Below are positions 61,902-64,000 of a stretch of DNA of 64,000 nt, one piece after another (within the stretch, counting starts at the first letter, position 1; each line of letters starts with the position of its first letter). The translations under genes were made by a program, and so were the position numbers. The notes beneath the pieces are model-generated. The model did not search any database. It was not told the DNA's origin and saw only the letters and a program-made list of their open reading frames with translations. Source of the DNA: VXYL01 sp965208525 (GTDB lineage Bacteria > Pseudomonadota > Gammaproteobacteria > Pseudomonadales > Azotimanducaceae); contig OZ242340.1 of the NCBI GenBank assembly GCA_965208525.1, positions 186,001 to 250,000 of the forward strand. The letters are read 5' to 3'.

Positions 61902-61981
61902 GGCAACTGTGCACTTTGCTACACAATTCCCAAATTTTAGGGAATTATATATCTATCTAGACTCGCCAATGCCGAATCTCC

Positions 61982-62293
61982 TTACCGGCTTGAAGATGTC
62001 AGTCCAGGTGCGATAGGGACTACAACTGACGGAGGGACCAGCCCGACAATGATGTGGCTGACAGAGTCCTCGGCATTCTCGCCTGACGGGCTGTGTAGGA
62101 AGTGCGGAACCTCGCATACCAAGACAAGGTCTCCCTCGGTCAACACGGTAGCGGCGTATATCGGGCTGCCAACTTCAAGTCGGCCACATAGTTGTATCGC
62201 CCGGTACTCGATCTCTTGCTCCTGTTCCACTTCCAAGGCAACGACCGTGCAGAGCACATTGGTTTGCATATCCTTGATTCGCATGACTTCCAT
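61982..62293 (-). CDS. Small protein, unknown
   Basis: 103 residues, mostly beta (LCTVVALEVEQEQEIEYRAI, EGDLVLVCEVPHFLHSPSGE). GGAGA lies before the ATG at 62293. Just outside the transposon's right end. Not recognised. Confidence 0.5.
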   Translation of the reverse strand: MEVMRIKDMQTNVLCTVVALEVEQEQEIEYRAIQLCGRLEVGSPIYAATVLTEGDLVLVCEVPHFLHSPSGENAEDSVSHIIVGLVPPSVVVPIAPGLTSSSR

Positions 62294-62399
62294 CGATCTT
62301 CTCCTTTGCCGAAGTGCTAAAATGGGTGAACCCGGCCCGCCGTAGCTGATTGGGTGCAGTCGCGACGAGAAGCCCGGTTCGTGAAGGAGGTGACGCTAC

Positions 62400-62453
62400 A
62401 TGAAACGCACAGATGATAGGTCAATCCGAAAGTTGCGCCCTGTGAGCACTTAG
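62400..62453 (+). CDS. Possible 17-residue peptide
   Basis: MKRTDDRSIRKLRPVST follows a strong AAGGAGG. A hairpin (GGCCCCG..CGGGGCC) comes after it. Could be a short real ORF or a leader; evidence is thin. Confidence 0.25.
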   Translation: MKRTDDRSIRKLRPVST

Positions 62454-62520
62454 CCTGGGCCCCGTCGTTCGAGTCCGATCCTCAGATCGGCGGGGCCGCA
62501 CAACTCCTTCATTGCTTGAT

Positions 62521-62778
62521 TTACAATCCACCACGAAGACGTCGCTGCCTTGCTTGTGCATTGGCCTTCTCCTTCTCGCGTTTCAGCGCCTTCGTTTCTT
62601 CCTCTTGTTCCTTAAGCACCTGCTTCGCTATCGCCTTGTTGCCCTTGTCGATCACGGGCTTACCGACCTTCGTTCTCGGCAATGGACTGACGCGGGACAT
62701 GATTGCCCGCGCAATGGACTCAGGTTCAGCGTCGATCTTGTCAACACCACCGAATTTGTCCTCGTCGTCCCTTGGCAT
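62521..62778 (-). CDS. Small basic coiled-coil protein
   Basis: 85 residues with a charged helical end (KQVLKEQEEETKALKREKEK, ANAQARQRRLRGGL). Function unknown. Confidence 0.4.
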   Translation of the reverse strand: MPRDDEDKFGGVDKIDAEPESIARAIMSRVSPLPRTKVGKPVIDKGNKAIAKQVLKEQEEETKALKREKEKANAQARQRRLRGGL

Positions 62779-63099
62779 TTCGGGTTAAGCCTGTTCTGGT
62801 TTAACCCCTAGTCGTTTACAGCATCGGTGATTTCGAGGTGTCCCGAACAGGGCGGCCGGAGTAGGGCAATGCCTAAAGCCCATAAAGCTGCCCTGTCCGA
62901 GACTTCCTCACTTTATCCCCTGAGTAGGGCCGTTGTAAATGCCAAGTGCCTCCGGCGGGACAGGTCTTCGGGTACTAACGAGGCCGCGGCGCCGCCGCCG
63001 AACCGGCCCAAGACCTACAAGAAACGAGGGTTGACGGCCAATTGGACGGATGGCAGGGGTGTTGCCTGTGTGCAACGCCTGTTACATGCAAGAGGAGGT
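62779..63099. other. Intergenic stretch, no clear gene
   Basis: An upstream extension of the next frame is open from 62872 (MPKAHKAALSETS..) but lacks a ribosome-binding site and normal composition. Confidence 0.3.
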
Positions 63100-63306
63100 A
63101 TGGTGGAACTGCTTACGATCATCGGGGTAAGCATCGCCTTGGCGGGACTGATTCTGGCAACTGTCCGCCCCTTGTCGAGAGACGTTGCGGACATTCGCGA
63201 ACGCCTTGGGCGCATCGAGGGGAGATTCGCGGAACGCGACCACCGCTGGCGGTCGGATGGTGGCGGCGGACGCATCTCCGAACAGGCGACGATGGAGCAG
63301 GCATGA
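63100..63306 (+). CDS. Small membrane-anchored coiled-coil protein
   Basis: 68 residues: TM helix (LLTIIGVSIALAGLILATVR), then DVADIRERLGRIEGRFAERD. GAGGAGGT directly precedes the ATG at 63100. Stop overlaps the next start. Confidence 0.6.
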   Translation: MVELLTIIGVSIALAGLILATVRPLSRDVADIRERLGRIEGRFAERDHRWRSDGGGGRISEQATMEQA

Positions 63307-63743
63307 CGCAAGGGAAGAACCGTGAACAAGATGGCCCGATAGGGTTCCTCGTCAACAAGAACACCAGTGCGCTGCTTGGCGGCCGCGATCCGCACGCAAC
63401 GCTGTTCTGGTGGGTCAACTTGGGAGATGCTCCCATCGTTCTTCGGTGGGCGCATATCCATGTTGTCACCGACCAGGAGGTCCGCGAGGAGCACGACAGG
63501 TCAAAGACGCCGCCCGGAATATTCTTCGGGGTCTTGCAGGCGAACCAGTTGCTCACGTTGCAGCCCGGCGAGTTCCTCCACTATGCGCTCACTCACCGGA
63601 ATCTGGTTCAGGCGATTGAGAACCTTCCCGAAACGCTGGAATTCGCAATGTCGTGCTCCATCGTTGGCGATGACGAGCATGAGCGCGTGGCCTGGCCGGG
63701 GATAGCCTTCGGTGCCGCAACGTTTCAGGCCCGTCGTTCGTGA
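63303..63743 (+). CDS. Small soluble protein, unknown
   Basis: 146 residues (PIGFLVNKNTSALLGGRDPH, LGDAPIVLRWAHIHVVTDQE, LLTLQPGEFLHYALTHRNLV). ATGA-coupled to the membrane-anchored gene before it, so the two probably act together. Confidence 0.55.
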   Translation: MTQGKNREQDGPIGFLVNKNTSALLGGRDPHATLFWWVNLGDAPIVLRWAHIHVVTDQEVREEHDRSKTPPGIFFGVLQANQLLTLQPGEFLHYALTHRNLVQAIENLPETLEFAMSCSIVGDDEHERVAWPGIAFGAATFQARRS

Positions 63744-63744
63744 G

Positions 63745-64000
63745 AGCAAGAAGCGCGCCACCGCCGCCCGCACGGTCGTGGAAGAAGCTGTCGCGCAGGC
63801 GGATCGGCCACTCCACCTTGCCCTTCCTCTGAGCCCGGTACGGACGACAGGAGAGCGGCAGGAAGCCCCAGTGCGCGGCGAAGCGCAGGAACTCGGCGTT
63901 CAGCACGAGCTCGCCGCCCGACGTTCGGTCGTCCGACACCACCACCGCGCGCATCTGGTCGAACAGCAGTTCCGCCGGCACCCCGCCGAACCGCGCGAAC
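63745..64000 (-). pseudogene. IS21-family istA fragment, runs off the window
   Basis: FARFGGVPAELLFDQMRAVV, SDDRTSGGELVLNAEFLRFA, WGFLPLSCRPYRAQRKGKVE and WPIRLRDSFFHDR are the catalytic-core end of IstA. It breaks off at about 63760. A second IS21 relic in the window (compare 35635). Confidence 0.75.

Larger units (their letters stand above)
57469..61931. mobile_element. IS1595-type transposon with passenger genes, 4463 bp
   Basis: GGGAATTGTGTAGCAAAGTG continuing CAC (57469-57491) is exactly repeated, inverted, at 61909-61931 (GTGCACTTTGCTACACAATT, CCC). The element is flanked by AAATTTTA direct repeats. It carries an ISXO2/IS1595-like transposase pseudogene plus about ten other ORFs, among them an HNH endonuclease. 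Perfect ends and duplication imply a recent insertion, next to the DprA/PRTase cluster. The transposase is broken by two single-base deletions, so it may now depend on another copy. Confidence 0.85.

Noticed and set aside
62454..62500. tRNA-like GTTCGAGTCC near 62470
   Set aside because: The surrounding sequence folds as a simple GC hairpin, with no acceptor or anticodon arm.

Overview
The window is GC-rich DNA with a proteobacterial gene set: an apaG-apaH pair, a CnoX (YbbN) co-chaperone, an Anbu proteasome-like subunit, a Sfp/EntD-type phosphopantetheinyl transferase and LuxR, XRE and tyrosine-recombinase families. A gammaproteobacterium fits best. Two giant exported proteins carry SRCR, fibronectin-III, cadherin-like and internalin-type leucine-rich repeats. 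Nearby lie a sulfatase/oxidoreductase pair and a PhyH dioxygenase. This combination is typical of bacteria living with animals, notably sponge symbionts; the host assignment is inference.

Layout. 1-0.5 kb: start of a tyrosine integrase leaving the window. 0.9-12.7 kb: a LuxR-type regulator and two paralogous giant surface proteins, linked by a shared palindromic operator found in three promoter regions. 13-34 kb: conserved-looking chromosome with intact genes: DSP-like phosphatase, ComB-like phosphatase, PhyH dioxygenase, SDR, PPTase, Anbu, CnoX, a glutamine-synthetase-like ligase, TPR protein, PspC, a partial AMP-binding protein, a urate-hydroxylase-type membrane protein, oxidoreductase plus sulfatase, apaGH, a repeat-built coiled-coil membrane protein and a large exported protein. 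Short palindromic MITE-like elements and a 3 x 89 bp tandem repeat sit between these genes.

34-64 kb is an accessory island opened by a second tyrosine integrase. It holds many very small genes (secreted or one-TM proteins, often coupled by ATGA/TGATG overlaps), several present as dispersed paralogs. It also holds two exported zinc metallopeptidases, a truncated DNA methyltransferase beginning with a C17 tract, a PD-(D/E)XK-like protein fused to a small TM protein, and IS elements or remnants of the IS21, IS481-like and IS256 families. An XRE/ImmA/DprA-like/phosphoribosyltransferase cluster, a candidate conflict system, lies at 55-57.4 kb. Immediately after it is a 4.46-kb IS1595-type transposon with 23-bp terminal inverted repeats, an 8-bp target duplication and about ten passenger genes.

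In this island many genes carry single-base frameshifts, while I saw none in 1-34 kb. This points to pseudogene formation, although homopolymer errors in the assembly cannot be excluded from one sequence. All functional calls come from reading motifs by eye; no database search was run.
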